Below, in pieces: positions 7,433 through 15,433 of a stretch of 64,000 nt of DNA; within the stretch, counting starts at the first letter, position 1, and each line of letters starts with the position of its first letter. Source of the stretch: Alphaproteobacteria bacterium (lineage in GTDB: Bacteria > Pseudomonadota > Alphaproteobacteria > Acetobacterales > Acetobacteraceae). Location of the stretch: contig VGDM01000012.1 in the NCBI GenBank assembly GCA_016869715.1, positions 37,358 to 101,357 on the forward strand, read 5' to 3'. The position numbers were made by a program, and so were the translations under genes. Under the pieces are notes generated by a model that was given only the letters and a program-made list of their open reading frames with translations, ran no database searches and was not told the origin of the DNA.

Positions 7433-9102
7433 AGGAAACCAGCGCACTGGCGACAATTCAACGCCAAATCCAATGGAATCGCCTGATCGCGGTGGTCGAA
7501 GAACAGGCGCAAACCATGATCCGCACTGCCTTCAGCACCACGGTGCGCGAAGCGGGTGATCTTTCCGCCGGAGTCTTTGACCTGCAAGGACGCATGCTGG
7601 CGCAGGCCGTGACAGGTACGCCTGGCCATGTGAATTCTATGGCGGAATCGGTGGGGCATTTCCTTGCGAAATTCCCAGCCGCCGGCATGAGGCAGGGCGA
7701 TCACTACATCACCAATGACCCGTGGCTTGCGACCGGGCATTTGCATGACCTGACCGTAGTTTCGCCCGCCTTTCGTGGAGGCAAGATTGTCGGGCTTTTC
7801 GCCAATACCGCGCATATCATTGATATCGGCGGCCTTGGCATGGGCCCGGAAGGGCGCAGCGTTTTCGAAGAAGGGCTCTATATCCCGATCGTGAAATGCT
7901 TCGATGCCGGCGCACCGAATGAGACGTTTTTTGACTTCATTCGCGCTGGATCGCGCACGCCGGCGGAATTGGAAGGCGATATCTATTCGCTCTGCGCCTG
8001 CAATGATGCCGGATCGAAGCGGCTTGTCGAAATGATGGACGAGTTCGCGATGGATAGCCTAGATGATCTGGCGGAATATATTTTCGAGGCCAGCCGGCGC
8101 GCGACGGTGCTGGAAATTGCCAAGCTGCCGCGCGGCACATTCCGTTCCGATATCAAATCGGATGGGTATGAGGCGCCGGTGACGCTGAAGGCGGCCATAA
8201 CCATCCATGCGGATCGGATTGTGGTGGATTACGCCGGTACCTCGGGGCTTTCCAGCCGCGGCATCAATGTGCCGCCGGCCTATTGCCGCGCCTATTCCTG
8301 CTTCGGCATCAAATGCGTGGTGGCACCCGAAGTGCCGAATAACTGGGCGAGCCTGGCACCGTTCGAGATGGAAATCCCCGAAGGGTCCATCCTGAATGCG
8401 CCGCGCCCCTATCCTGTCAGTGTGCGGCATGTGATCGGGCAATTGATCCCTGATCTGATGATGGGCTGCCTGCATCAGGCCGTGCCAGGGCGCGTGAATG
8501 CGGAAGGCTCCTCCGCACTTTGGAATCCGCCGCTGCGTGGTGGTTCTCAGGTCTCCGGCCAGGAAGCCGAGGTAGATGATTTTGAAATCATCACCTTCAA
8601 TTCCGGCGGCACCGGCGCGCGGCCCGCCAAGGACGGCCTGGATGGTACGGCCTTTCCATCCGGCGTGCGCACCATGCCGGTGGAAGCGACTGAAAATGTC
8701 GCGCCGGTGATTTTTTGGAAGAAAGAATTACGTCCGGATTCGGCGGGCGCCGGCAAAACACGCGGTGGCTTTGGCCAGATCATGGAAATCGGCGCCAAGA
8801 GTGATGCGGAATTCGCGGTCAATGCAATCTTCGATCGCGTCGCCAATCCACCTAAGGGGCGCGATGGTGGTGGCACTGGCGCTGGCGGTTGGGTCGGGTT
8901 GAATGATTCGAATGGCACGGTCCTGCGGACAAAAGGCTTCCAGGTGATCCCGAAGGGCCGGCGGCTGCTGCTGAAACTGCCAGGCGGCGGTGGCATGGGT
9001 GACCCCAAGGCGCGCAATCCGGAATTGGTGAAGCGCGATGTGGCGGATGGGCTGATAACCGCCCATGCGGCGCGCAATATTTATGGTGTTGAGGTAAAGT
9101 GA
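7429..9102 (+). CDS. Hydantoinase/oxoprolinase subunit B (HyuB-type)
   Basis: A 557-aa hydantoinase B / oxoprolinase family protein, partner of the HyuA subunit just upstream with which it overlaps by four bases (ATGA). Characteristic segments are FSTTVREAGDLSAGVFD near the N-terminus, DHYITNDPWLATGHLHDLTV, a FRGGKIVGLFANTAHIIDIGG stretch that contributes metal-binding residues, and a Gly-rich C-terminus (LPGGGGMGDP). Length is normal for the family. It is the last gene of the SDR-amidase-hyuA-hyuB operon; a GC-rich hairpin follows, then a convergent amidohydrolase. There is no separate D-hydantoinase (dihydropyrimidinase-type) gene in the group, so ring opening would have to be the ATP-dependent HyuAB reaction. 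Confidence 0.94.
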   Translation: MKETSALATIQRQIQWNRLIAVVEEQAQTMIRTAFSTTVREAGDLSAGVFDLQGRMLAQAVTGTPGHVNSMAESVGHFLAKFPAAGMRQGDHYITNDPWLATGHLHDLTVVSPAFRGGKIVGLFANTAHIIDIGGLGMGPEGRSVFEEGLYIPIVKCFDAGAPNETFFDFIRAGSRTPAELEGDIYSLCACNDAGSKRLVEMMDEFAMDSLDDLAEYIFEASRRATVLEIAKLPRGTFRSDIKSDGYEAPVTLKAAITIHADRIVVDYAGTSGLSSRGINVPPAYCRAYSCFGIKCVVAPEVPNNWASLAPFEMEIPEGSILNAPRPYPVSVRHVIGQLIPDLMMGCLHQAVPGRVNAEGSSALWNPPLRGGSQVSGQEAEVDDFEIITFNSGGTGARPAKDGLDGTAFPSGVRTMPVEATENVAPVIFWKKELRPDSAGAGKTRGGFGQIMEIGAKSDAEFAVNAIFDRVANPPKGRDGGGTGAGGWVGLNDSNGTVLRTKGFQVIPKGRRLLLKLPGGGGMGDPKARNPELVKRDVADGLITAHAARNIYGVEVK

Positions 9103-9110
9103 CGCGAGAC

Positions 9111-9138
9111 GGGCGGCGCTTTCTTCACGGCGCCGCCC
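9111..9138. terminator. GC-rich hairpin between convergent genes
   Basis: A perfect 8-bp inverted repeat GGGCGGCG / CGCCGCCC encloses a 12-base loop between the convergent hyuB and M20 amidohydrolase genes. There is no U-tract on either side, so it is only a possible bidirectional terminator. Confidence 0.4.
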
Positions 9139-9154
9139 ATCACTTCGCAGGGTT

Positions 9155-10357
9155 TCAGCCAGCGGCGCTGTTCATTTCCCGCCGCACCAGATTGACCCAG
9201 AACGCCACGCCATGCGGCAGGGCGGCGTCATTGAAATCATAGAGCGGTGTGTGCAGCGCATGCGCCTTGCCATCCGGCGCATTGCCATTGCCCATGAAGA
9301 CAAAGGCGCCCGGCTTGGCTGCCAGCATGAAGGCGAAATCCTCACCGCCCGTCACAGGCAACATCTTGTCATTCACCGCCGCATCGCCCGCCAGATCCCG
9401 CGCGGTATCGGCCATGATCGCGGTCTCCCGCGCATGATTGATCAGCGGTGCCGCACCCCACCAGAGCGTTACCTCAGCGCTCCCGCCCTGCATGCGTGCG
9501 GTCAGATCGGCCACTTCGCACATGCGATCATCCAAAAGCTTCTGCATGGCGGGATTGAAGGCGCGCATAGTGCCACCGACCATGATTTCGGATGGCATCA
9601 CATTAAGCGCCTCTGGTGACCCGCCGGAGATATGACCAACACTGATTACCACGCTTTCCAGCGCCGGCGCATTGCGGCTGACAATGCTTTGCAGCGCATT
9701 GATGAAATTCGCCTGCGCGACGGTGATGTCACTCGCCAAATGGGGTGAATTGCCGCCATGCCCGCCGGTACCGCGAAACTGCACCTTCCAGCGCCCAGAA
9801 CCGGCCATCATGGGCCCATCGCAGAGCGCGAAATGGCCAAGCGGCAGCCCTGGCATGTTATGCATGCCATAGACGGCATCGCATGGGAAACGCTCAAACA
9901 ACCCATCATCCAGCATGGCGCGCGCGCCGCCACGGCCTTCCTCAGCAGGTTGGAAAATAAAATGTACCGTGCCTGCGAAATCGCGCCTCTTTGCCAATAC
10001 CTCAGCCGCCCCCAATAGCATGGCGGTATGCCCATCATGCCCGCAGGCATGCATTTTTCCCGCATGTTGCGACGCATAGGGCAGATTGGTCGCTTCCATC
10101 AGTGCCAGCGCATCCATGTCAGCGCGCAGCCCAATCGCGCCCTGGCCGGGGCGGCTGCCGCGCAGCGTACCCACCACACCCATGCGGCCAACGCCCTCCA
10201 CAGTTTCAATGCCAAGGCTGCGCAAGCGTACGGCTACCAGCGCTGCGGTGCGCGTTTCTTCCATGCCCAATTCCGGATGGGCGTGGATGTCCTTTCTGAT
10301 GGCGATCAGCTCAGGCAGGATGGGCGTGATTTCCTGTATCAGGGGGTGTTCTGTCAT
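9155..10357 (-). CDS. M20 aminoacylase/amidohydrolase (hippurate hydrolase-like)
   Basis: A 400-aa M20D-type amidohydrolase, the family of hippurate hydrolases, N-acyl-L-amino acid amidohydrolases and IAA-conjugate hydrolases. The N-terminus carries RKDIHAHPELGMEE (21-34), the metal-binding MHACGHDGH (102-110; Cys105 and His107) and QPAEEGRGGA (Glu139-140 as base and ligand), followed by the dimerisation domain with GTGGHGG. These enzymes are cytosolic and free an amino acid from an N-acyl or N-benzoyl conjugate. It faces the hyu operon tail to tail, so it is not co-transcribed with it, though both deal with amide cleavage of amino-acid derivatives. Substrate cannot be assigned. Confidence 0.93.
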   Translation of the reverse strand: MTEHPLIQEITPILPELIAIRKDIHAHPELGMEETRTAALVAVRLRSLGIETVEGVGRMGVVGTLRGSRPGQGAIGLRADMDALALMEATNLPYASQHAGKMHACGHDGHTAMLLGAAEVLAKRRDFAGTVHFIFQPAEEGRGGARAMLDDGLFERFPCDAVYGMHNMPGLPLGHFALCDGPMMAGSGRWKVQFRGTGGHGGNSPHLASDITVAQANFINALQSIVSRNAPALESVVISVGHISGGSPEALNVMPSEIMVGGTMRAFNPAMQKLLDDRMCEVADLTARMQGGSAEVTLWWGAAPLINHARETAIMADTARDLAGDAAVNDKMLPVTGGEDFAFMLAAKPGAFVFMGNGNAPDGKAHALHTPLYDFNDAALPHGVAFWVNLVRREMNSAAG

Positions 10358-10384
10358 GCGGCGTCTCTTTTCTTGCTAATTACA

Positions 10385-11017
10385 TCACGAACGCGGCAGG
10401 GTTTCGCGTTCAACGGGTTGCGGCAGCGTCTCACCCGGGGCGGCCACCAATGGCAGCCAAGCGCGCAAATGCCGCCTTACCTGAAATTCGAATTCCACAT
10501 TCATGTCCTGCCCTGCCAATTTCACCACACGTTCAGCCAGCGCCGCGCGGTCGGCGTCATTGCGTGTGGGGCCGGTGACCTCTCGCCTGACTTCGGCGGC
10601 GGCGGAAGCAAGCGCCTCATCCTCTGCCGAGATGATTTCCACCTGGCAGCGCATGATGCAGCGAAAAACTTCCGATGCCGGGGTGAAGACGCCAACAGCG
10701 CTGGCGACCTCGCGGGTCAGCCGCGCGGTTTGAATGACAAAGCGCGCCGCGCCAGTACCGCCGGCGGCACTCAGGCGATCCTGCGCCATGCGCAGCATCA
10801 CCTCTGAAGGCAGCAAGGGCGCTGGTTGTTGCACCAGCAACGCTGTGCCGCTTTCAGCTTCCTTGATGTCCAGCGTGCCGACCTTGAGGCGAAGCGGCGT
10901 CAAATGCCGGTAGCTCGGCGGCCCGGGCGGCAGGAAAGGCCCTGCCGGTTGTTCATTGGCGCAGGCGGCCGGAAAGGGCAGGGCCAGGAACGCGCGGCGT
11001 TTCGTTAGCAACGCCAT
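10385..11017 (-). CDS. Hypothetical exported or lipoprotein-like protein
   Basis: About 210 aa of unknown function. The N-terminus (MALLTKRRAFLALPFPAAC) is a short basic-hydrophobic leader ending in a cysteine, so it may be a lipoprotein, but the lipobox (FPAAC) is imperfect. After a Pro-rich stretch the sequence PSYRHLTPLRLKVGTLDI and a predicted alpha/beta body with LPSEVMLRMAQDRLSAAGGTGAARFVI suggest a small periplasmic domain; the pattern resembles conserved alphaproteobacterial envelope proteins without a name that I can give. I used the second ATG at 11017, which overlaps the Hsp33 stop slightly; a start two codons earlier is equally possible. Probably co-transcribed with the upstream hslO. 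Confidence 0.7.
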   Translation of the reverse strand: MALLTKRRAFLALPFPAACANEQPAGPFLPPGPPSYRHLTPLRLKVGTLDIKEAESGTALLVQQPAPLLPSEVMLRMAQDRLSAAGGTGAARFVIQTARLTREVASAVGVFTPASEVFRCIMRCQVEIISAEDEALASAAAEVRREVTGPTRNDADRAALAERVVKLAGQDMNVEFEFQVRRHLRAWLPLVAAPGETLPQPVERETLPRS

Positions 11018-11019
11018 GG

Positions 11020-11985
11020 TCAATTCCCTGCCTCACGCGCCGGCAAAGCCGTGCGAACAAAGCGAAAATCGAAATTGCAGAATTCGCAAGTCATGGTGAT
11101 GGTGCCCTCATCGGCCATGTGGTCCAGATCATCGGTGCTGAAACCACTTAGCACATTCAGCAAACGTTCGCGCGAACAGCGGCATCCGTAGGATAGCGGC
11201 TTTGGCCGATCAAGCCGAAGGCCCTCGGCATGGAATAGCCGATGCAGCAACTGTTCACCGGAAAGCCGATCATCCAACAATTCTTCGTTGCTGATGGTGC
11301 GCGCCAGAATGGTCGCGGTCTGCCAGGCTTCCTGCTGCTGTCCCAGATCCATCTGCTGATCGAGCCATCCGGCGCCGGCCACGCGTTCCATCAGCAGCGC
11401 TGATGCCCGCCAGCCTTTGGGCGTTTCCGCGCAGGCGAGCTTCACATAGGTATCAAGCTGTTCCGAGTTGCGGAAATACTCGCCGGTCATGTCGGTCAGG
11501 GTTTCGCCTTCAATGGCGACAATGCCCTGGTAGCGATCCATATCGGGCCCCTGATCGCAGGTGAAGGCCAGATAGCCTTTGCCGAGCAGCACGGCGGCGC
11601 TCATCGCCTCAAGCCCGGCCAGCCTTTCCTGATTGACCTTGGCATAGCCGCGCAGCGCCCCGGCATTGGTGCAATCCGCCAGAAAAAGCGAAACCGGGCC
11701 ATTGCCCTTGGCCTGCAGGCTGAAGGAACCCTCAAATTTAAGCGCCGCCGCAAGACCCGCCGTCAGCGCCATCGCCTCGCCAGAAAGCTGCGCAATCGCC
11801 GGCGGATAACCATGCCTGGAAAGCAGGGCATCGGCCAAGGGCCCAAGCCGTACCAGCCGGCCACGCACCGGCCTTTCATCCAAATGAAAGGGCAGAATGG
11901 CCCTGGGCACCGCCAGATCGGGCACGGGCGGGCGGCCAGAGGCGTCAAACATTTGGCCATCGGCCTGTTCCGGCATTTGTGACAC
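11020..11985 (-). CDS. hslO: Hsp33 family redox-regulated molecular chaperone
   Basis: Cytosolic holdase chaperone activated by oxidative unfolding. The C-terminal zinc motif is intact: CRC in YGCRCSRERLL and CEFC in TMTCEFCNFDF, giving the CxC...CxxC set of four cysteines that bind zinc when reduced and form disulfides when activated. The N-terminal substrate domain shows AIAQLSGEAMALTAGLAAALKF and the central EYFRNSEQLDTYVKL segment normal for the family. The start is set at a GTG at 11985 with AAGGA six bases upstream (321 aa); a longer frame to 12048 and an internal ATG at 11976 are alternatives. It is followed by a small exported protein and lies divergent from the DedA gene. Confidence 0.95.
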   Translation of the reverse strand: MSQMPEQADGQMFDASGRPPVPDLAVPRAILPFHLDERPVRGRLVRLGPLADALLSRHGYPPAIAQLSGEAMALTAGLAAALKFEGSFSLQAKGNGPVSLFLADCTNAGALRGYAKVNQERLAGLEAMSAAVLLGKGYLAFTCDQGPDMDRYQGIVAIEGETLTDMTGEYFRNSEQLDTYVKLACAETPKGWRASALLMERVAGAGWLDQQMDLGQQQEAWQTATILARTISNEELLDDRLSGEQLLHRLFHAEGLRLDRPKPLSYGCRCSRERLLNVLSGFSTDDLDHMADEGTITMTCEFCNFDFRFVRTALPAREAGN

Positions 11986-12085
11986 GAGACATCCTTGCAA
12001 TGAATCGGGCGGTGCTGATTTTGGGTCGCCCCTTTCCCTTTTCACCAATAGGGGGCAGTTATAGCCAAAGTCCGGGGGTGGTGTC

Positions 12086-12658
12086 TTGGCAGAAATCTGG
12101 GAGTCCTGGGGGCACTACGCCTATCTGGGTTCTTTTATCTGGGCCTTTTTTGAAGGTGAGACTTTCGTTCTGGCGGCCGCTGCCCTCGGTGCGGCAACAG
12201 GTGCGGTCAATCCCTGGTGGCTGCTTTTCGCGGCCTGGTTCGGGTCTTTTCTGGGTGATCAAACCTGGTTTACGCTCGGCCGACGCTACGGCCCGCGCCT
12301 AGTGCGCCGTATCAAGGGCGCTGAGGAAAAAGTTGCCAGGGTCAATGAGCTTCTGTGCCGCTATGGCACCTGGTTCATTCTGAGCTTTCGTTTCCTCTAC
12401 GGTATCCGCAATGTCGCTTCTGCCGCGTGTGGCCTTGCTGGGTTGAATTGGGGGCGCTTTGCGATCCTGAATTTCATCGCCGCCGGCATCTGGGCCAGCA
12501 GCTTCGTCGCCGCGGGCTGGTTTTTGGGTGCGCTTATTGGGCCAGAGCGGCTCGGCTGGACCATTGCGGGCATTGCCCTGGCGGCGTTGATCTTCTTTAT
12601 CACCCGGCAATGGCGCCGACGCGCAGCCAAGGCAAAGGCGAAGACGGAAGCCGCCTGA
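12086..12658 (+). CDS. DedA family integral membrane protein
   Basis: A 190-aa inner-membrane protein of the DedA/VTT superfamily, whose members are involved in lipid flipping (undecaprenyl-phosphate or phosphatidylethanolamine) and envelope homeostasis. It shows the family's re-entrant region FFEGETFVLAAAALGAATG near residue 21 with the conserved acidic Glu, and the later F/GxRxxxG segment SFRFLYGIRNVASAACGLAGLNWGRF with conserved Arg, plus a final transmembrane helix before a basic tail (RQWRRRAAKAKAK). It starts at a TTG at 12086 after a purine-rich GGGGGTGG; there is no ATG in a better place. A possible terminator follows. A second VTT-type protein (TVP38) occurs at 59.4-60.1 kb. Confidence 0.9.
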   Translation: MAEIWESWGHYAYLGSFIWAFFEGETFVLAAAALGAATGAVNPWWLLFAAWFGSFLGDQTWFTLGRRYGPRLVRRIKGAEEKVARVNELLCRYGTWFILSFRFLYGIRNVASAACGLAGLNWGRFAILNFIAAGIWASSFVAAGWFLGALIGPERLGWTIAGIALAALIFFITRQWRRRAAKAKAKTEAA

Positions 12659-12663
12659 CTGCA

Positions 12664-12707
12664 GAAGGCCCCGGGGGTAAAGCCTTCGCATTTGCCCTGT
12701 TTTTTTA
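12664..12707 (+). terminator. Possible Rho-independent terminator after the DedA gene
   Basis: A 6-bp stem GAAGGC / GCCTTC (12664-12669 with 12682-12687) is followed, 12 bases later, by a run of seven T (12700-12706). The distance between stem and T-run is longer than ideal. Confidence 0.4.
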
Positions 12708-12787
12708 GTAGAGGCATTCCCTTTCGTGCTAAGAAAAAACAAAAATAGCCCGAGGCTTGTGCCGCGCCTTGGGCCGCGCGACGATAG

Positions 12788-13834
12788 ATGTCTGAAGTTG
12801 CAACATCAGGCATGGTGATCAGCATGAATGGGACGGGGCATGTGGTGGATGGTCTGGCCGGCGCCATCGGAAATACGCCGTTGATCCGCCTGAAGCGCGC
12901 CAGCGACATCACCGGCTGCGATATTTTGGGCAAGGCAGAATTCATGAACCCAGGCGGTTCGGTTAAGGACCGCGCCGGGCTTAGCATTATTGCCGATGCC
13001 GAAGCGCGCGGCGCGCTGACCCCCGGCCAGCCCGGCACGATTGTGGAAGGCACAGCCGGCAATACAGGCATCGGCATTACGCTTGTCGCCAATGCGCGCG
13101 GTTATCGCAGCGTTATTGTGGTGCCTGAGACGCAAAGCCGCGAAAAGCTCGATTTCCTGAGGATGATCGGCGCTGATTTGCGCCTGGTGCCGGCCAAGCC
13201 ATTTTCTGATCCCGGCAATTACGTGCATTACAGCCGCCGCCTGGCTGAGGAGCTTGGCGCGGTCTATGCCAATCAATTCGACAACCTCGCCAATCGCGCC
13301 GCGCATGAGGCCTCAACGGGCTTGGAAATTTGGGACCAGACCGGCGGGCAGATTGATGCCTTCACCTGTTCCTGCGGCACTGGCGGCACGCTGGCGGGCA
13401 TTGCCCGCGCGCTGAAGGCTCGCGGCCCGAAAACACGCATTGTGCTGGCCGATCCCATGGGTAGTTCGCTGTATTCCTGGGTGAAGACGGGCGAATTGAA
13501 GCCCGAGGGCTCCTCCATCACCGAGGGCATCGGCCAGGCCGCGCGGGTGCCGGGCAATCTGGTGGGCGACCGCGCGCTGATTGATGACGCCGTGCAAGTG
13601 ACGGATGAAGAAGCGCTGACCCAAGTGTTTGAACTGCTGATGCAGGAAGGCATTTGCCTTGGCGGGTCCGCCGGCTTGAATGTTGCCGCCGCCATCAAGG
13701 TGGCGCGCCAATTGGGGCCGAGGCATCGCGTGGTGACGATTCTGTGTGATGGTGGTGCGCGCTATCAATCCAAGCTGTTCAATCCGGAATTCCTGCGCGA
13801 ACGCGGCCTGCCCATTCCGCCCTGGCTTGCATGA
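12788..13834 (+). CDS. cysK: Cysteine synthase A (O-acetylserine sulfhydrylase)
   Basis: PLP-dependent enzyme that makes L-cysteine from O-acetylserine and sulfide in the cytosol. The Schiff-base lysine is Lys60 in [11 protein letters not shown]; the substrate loop GTAGNTGIG and the PLP-phosphate loop [11 protein letters not shown] are both intact, and SSITEGIG and GGSAGLN near the end are typical. Length (348 aa) is slightly long; alternative ATGs at 12812 and 12824 would trim a poorly conserved N-terminus, and none has an outstanding ribosome-binding site. The serine O-acetyltransferase gene begins 10 bases after its stop, so the two steps of cysteine synthesis form one operon. A cystathionine beta-synthase-like activity is less likely given that pairing. 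Confidence 0.93.
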   Translation: MSEVATSGMVISMNGTGHVVDGLAGAIGNTPLIRLKRASDITGCDILGKAEFMNPGGSVKDRAGLSIIADAEARGALTPGQPGTIVEGTAGNTGIGITLVANARGYRSVIVVPETQSREKLDFLRMIGADLRLVPAKPFSDPGNYVHYSRRLAEELGAVYANQFDNLANRAAHEASTGLEIWDQTGGQIDAFTCSCGTGGTLAGIARALKARGPKTRIVLADPMGSSLYSWVKTGELKPEGSSITEGIGQAARVPGNLVGDRALIDDAVQVTDEEALTQVFELLMQEGICLGGSAGLNVAAAIKVARQLGPRHRVVTILCDGGARYQSKLFNPEFLRERGLPIPPWLA

Positions 13835-13844
13835 GGGCAGCAGT

Positions 13845-14501
13845 GTGATCAGGGAAACGCTTGAACTTGGCCGCAGCATCCGCGCGCGTGATCCCGCGCG
13901 GCCTTCCTGGCTTGAGACGATTTTTTGCTATGCCGGGCTGCATGCGGTGCTGTGGCATCGGCTGGCGCATTGGCTGTGGCGGCGCGGCTGGCGCGGCGCG
14001 GGGCGGTTGGTGTCGCATCTCAGCCGCTTTCTTACCGGGATTGAAATCCACCCCGGCGCGCAGCTTGGTCAGCGCTTTTTCATTGATCATGGTATGGGCG
14101 TGGTGATTGGGGAGACGGCGGAGATCGCCGATGATGTGCTGATTTATCATGGCGTGACGCTGGGCGGACTTTCCGGCAGCCAGGGCAAGAGGCACCCAAC
14201 GATCGAAGCAAGCGTTTCCATTGGCGCCGGCGCGCAGGTCCTGGGGCCGATCACGGTGGGGCGAGGTGCGCGTATCGGCGCCAATGCGGTGGTAACGCGC
14301 GATGTGCCGCCGGAATGCACGGTGGTGGGCATTCCCGCCCGCCCGCCGGTTGGCACGACCTGCGGTGACCCCTTTCTTGGCTATGGGCTGAGCAATACCG
14401 AGGATGATCCGGTGGGCGACCAGCTTGCAGCCTTGCGCGCCGAGGTGGCAGGGCTACGCGCGCGGCTGGCGGAGATGGAAAAGCGGCAGCCGGGGGAATG
14501 A
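13845..14501 (+). CDS. cysE: Serine O-acetyltransferase
   Basis: Makes O-acetylserine from serine and acetyl-CoA, the substrate of the adjacent cysK product. The protein has a short N-terminal helical domain ([20 protein letters not shown]), the conserved [30 protein letters not shown] segment and left-handed beta-helix hexapeptide repeats through [25 protein letters not shown] and [12 protein letters not shown], ending with a GIPARPPV acetyl-CoA motif. The catalytic His in DHGMG is present. A C-terminal coiled coil ([20 protein letters not shown]) follows. A GTG at 13845 is used as start, preceded by GAGGG; 218 aa matches the short (EpsC-like) class rather than the 273-aa enterobacterial enzyme. 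The interaction with CysK to form a cysteine synthase complex is likely but not proven. Confidence 0.93.
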   Translation: MIRETLELGRSIRARDPARPSWLETIFCYAGLHAVLWHRLAHWLWRRGWRGAGRLVSHLSRFLTGIEIHPGAQLGQRFFIDHGMGVVIGETAEIADDVLIYHGVTLGGLSGSQGKRHPTIEASVSIGAGAQVLGPITVGRGARIGANAVVTRDVPPECTVVGIPARPPVGTTCGDPFLGYGLSNTEDDPVGDQLAALRAEVAGLRARLAEMEKRQPGE

Positions 14502-14531
14502 GGGGGGGGCGCACGCTGCGCAAGCCGCGCT

Positions 14532-14711
14532 TCACGCCGTATAACGGCCATCTTTCAAATGGCGGGCTTGGCCGAGCGCCACCAGGGTTTGCAGCATGGC
14601 TTCCATCTGTTCCGCGCGGCGCGGGGCGCCTTGGAAGCGGCGGGCGATATCACGGGCGGAGGCTGGGGCGCCAAGTGATGTCTTTGCTATCTGAGGGCCG
14701 CAGTCAGGGAC
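14532..14711 (-). pseudogene. C-terminal remnant of a larger gene, possibly a class I SAM-dependent DNA methyltransferase tail
   Basis: On the minus strand, a frame bounded upstream by TAA at 14712-14714 and ending with TGA at 14532-14534 encodes about 59 residues including ASARDIARRFQGAPRAAEQM and LQTLVALGQARHLKDGRY. This looks like the winged-helix-like tail that closes long class I DNA methyltransferases in alphaproteobacteria. There is no start codon context and the rest of the gene is absent, so I read it as a 3' relic left by deletion. The identity is from pattern memory only. Confidence 0.4.
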
Positions 14712-14788
14712 TTACGACGCGCCAGGAGGTTGGCTAATGCGTCCGTCCAACTTCCTGAACCTGTCAACGCTTTCACGGGAAGAATAAT

Positions 14789-14947
14789 TTACGGGTTTTT
14801 ACCCGAGTACTCGCCTTCAACGACAGCGAGCCACGCGGCTGCCCCAAGCGGGGGGAGTTTCTCGGTTAGTGTGGCCAGCTCGGCTTCGGTCGGGTCCGAA
14901 GCTTGCTTAAGGCTAATGGCGGACGAACTGTCCCGCCCGCTCCTCAC
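14789..14947 (-). CDS. Small ORF coupled to the RidA gene stop, unknown
   Basis: A 52-codon frame begins with a GTG (14947-14945) that overlaps the TGA of the upstream RidA gene, and ends at TAA 14789-14791. The encoded peptide includes SLKQASDPTEAELATLTEKL and PPLGAAAWLAVVEGEYSGKN, with a composition like real protein rather than antisense noise. It could be a small translationally coupled protein or the 3' relic of a longer gene that once followed ridA. I do not recognise a family. The adjacent decayed fragment at 14532-14711 argues for relic status. Confidence 0.35.
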   Translation of the reverse strand: MRSGRDSSSAISLKQASDPTEAELATLTEKLPPLGAAAWLAVVEGEYSGKNP

Positions 14948-15408
14948 GTGATCTCAAACATCCCTTCCACTTCCACTGCCGCATCACCGGGCAGGGATGG
15001 AACACCAATCGTGGTCCGTGCATGGCGGCCAACATCACCAAAGACCTGAACCGCCAAATCAGAAGCGCCATTCATCACCAAAGCGTGCTGCGTGAAATCA
15101 GCAGGGGCAGCGATGAAGCCACCAAGCCGCACCACGCGCGTGACGTTATCCAGATCACCGGCAGCCGCCTTTAACTGAGCCAGCAGATTGATGAAGCAAA
15201 GCCTGGCCGCTTCGCGCCCCACCTCAATGGAAACACCCGCACCCAACTTGCCTGTATAGGCAATCTTGCCATCACGCACCGGCACCTGGCCGGAGACCAC
15301 CACCAGCTTGCCGCTGATATTGAAGGGGATGTAATTCGCAATCGGTGCCGCTGGGGTTGGCAATACAATGCCAAGGGCAGCGAGCTTCGCTTCAATTTTT
15401 CCGGCCAT
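14944..15408 (-). CDS. RidA family protein (YjgF/UK114-like)
   Basis: A 154-aa member of the RidA superfamily, whose archetype deaminates reactive enamine/imine intermediates formed by PLP enzymes. It carries the conserved VSGQVPVRDGKIAYTGKLG stretch, the substrate-binding Arg in GRHARTTIGVPSLPGDA (about residue 131) and the final EVEGMFEI. The sequence is of the slightly longer (~153 aa) subgroup in which an extra N-terminal segment precedes the core; that subgroup's physiological role is less clear than RidA itself. Cytosolic, trimeric by family. It follows the TSCPD-domain gene on the same strand after 25 bases. The start ATG at 15408 has no strong Shine-Dalgarno. Confidence 0.9.
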   Translation of the reverse strand: MAGKIEAKLAALGIVLPTPAAPIANYIPFNISGKLVVVSGQVPVRDGKIAYTGKLGAGVSIEVGREAARLCFINLLAQLKAAAGDLDNVTRVVRLGGFIAAPADFTQHALVMNGASDLAVQVFGDVGRHARTTIGVPSLPGDAAVEVEGMFEIT

Positions 15409-15433
15409 GATTCTGTTCCTTCAAAACTGCCTA

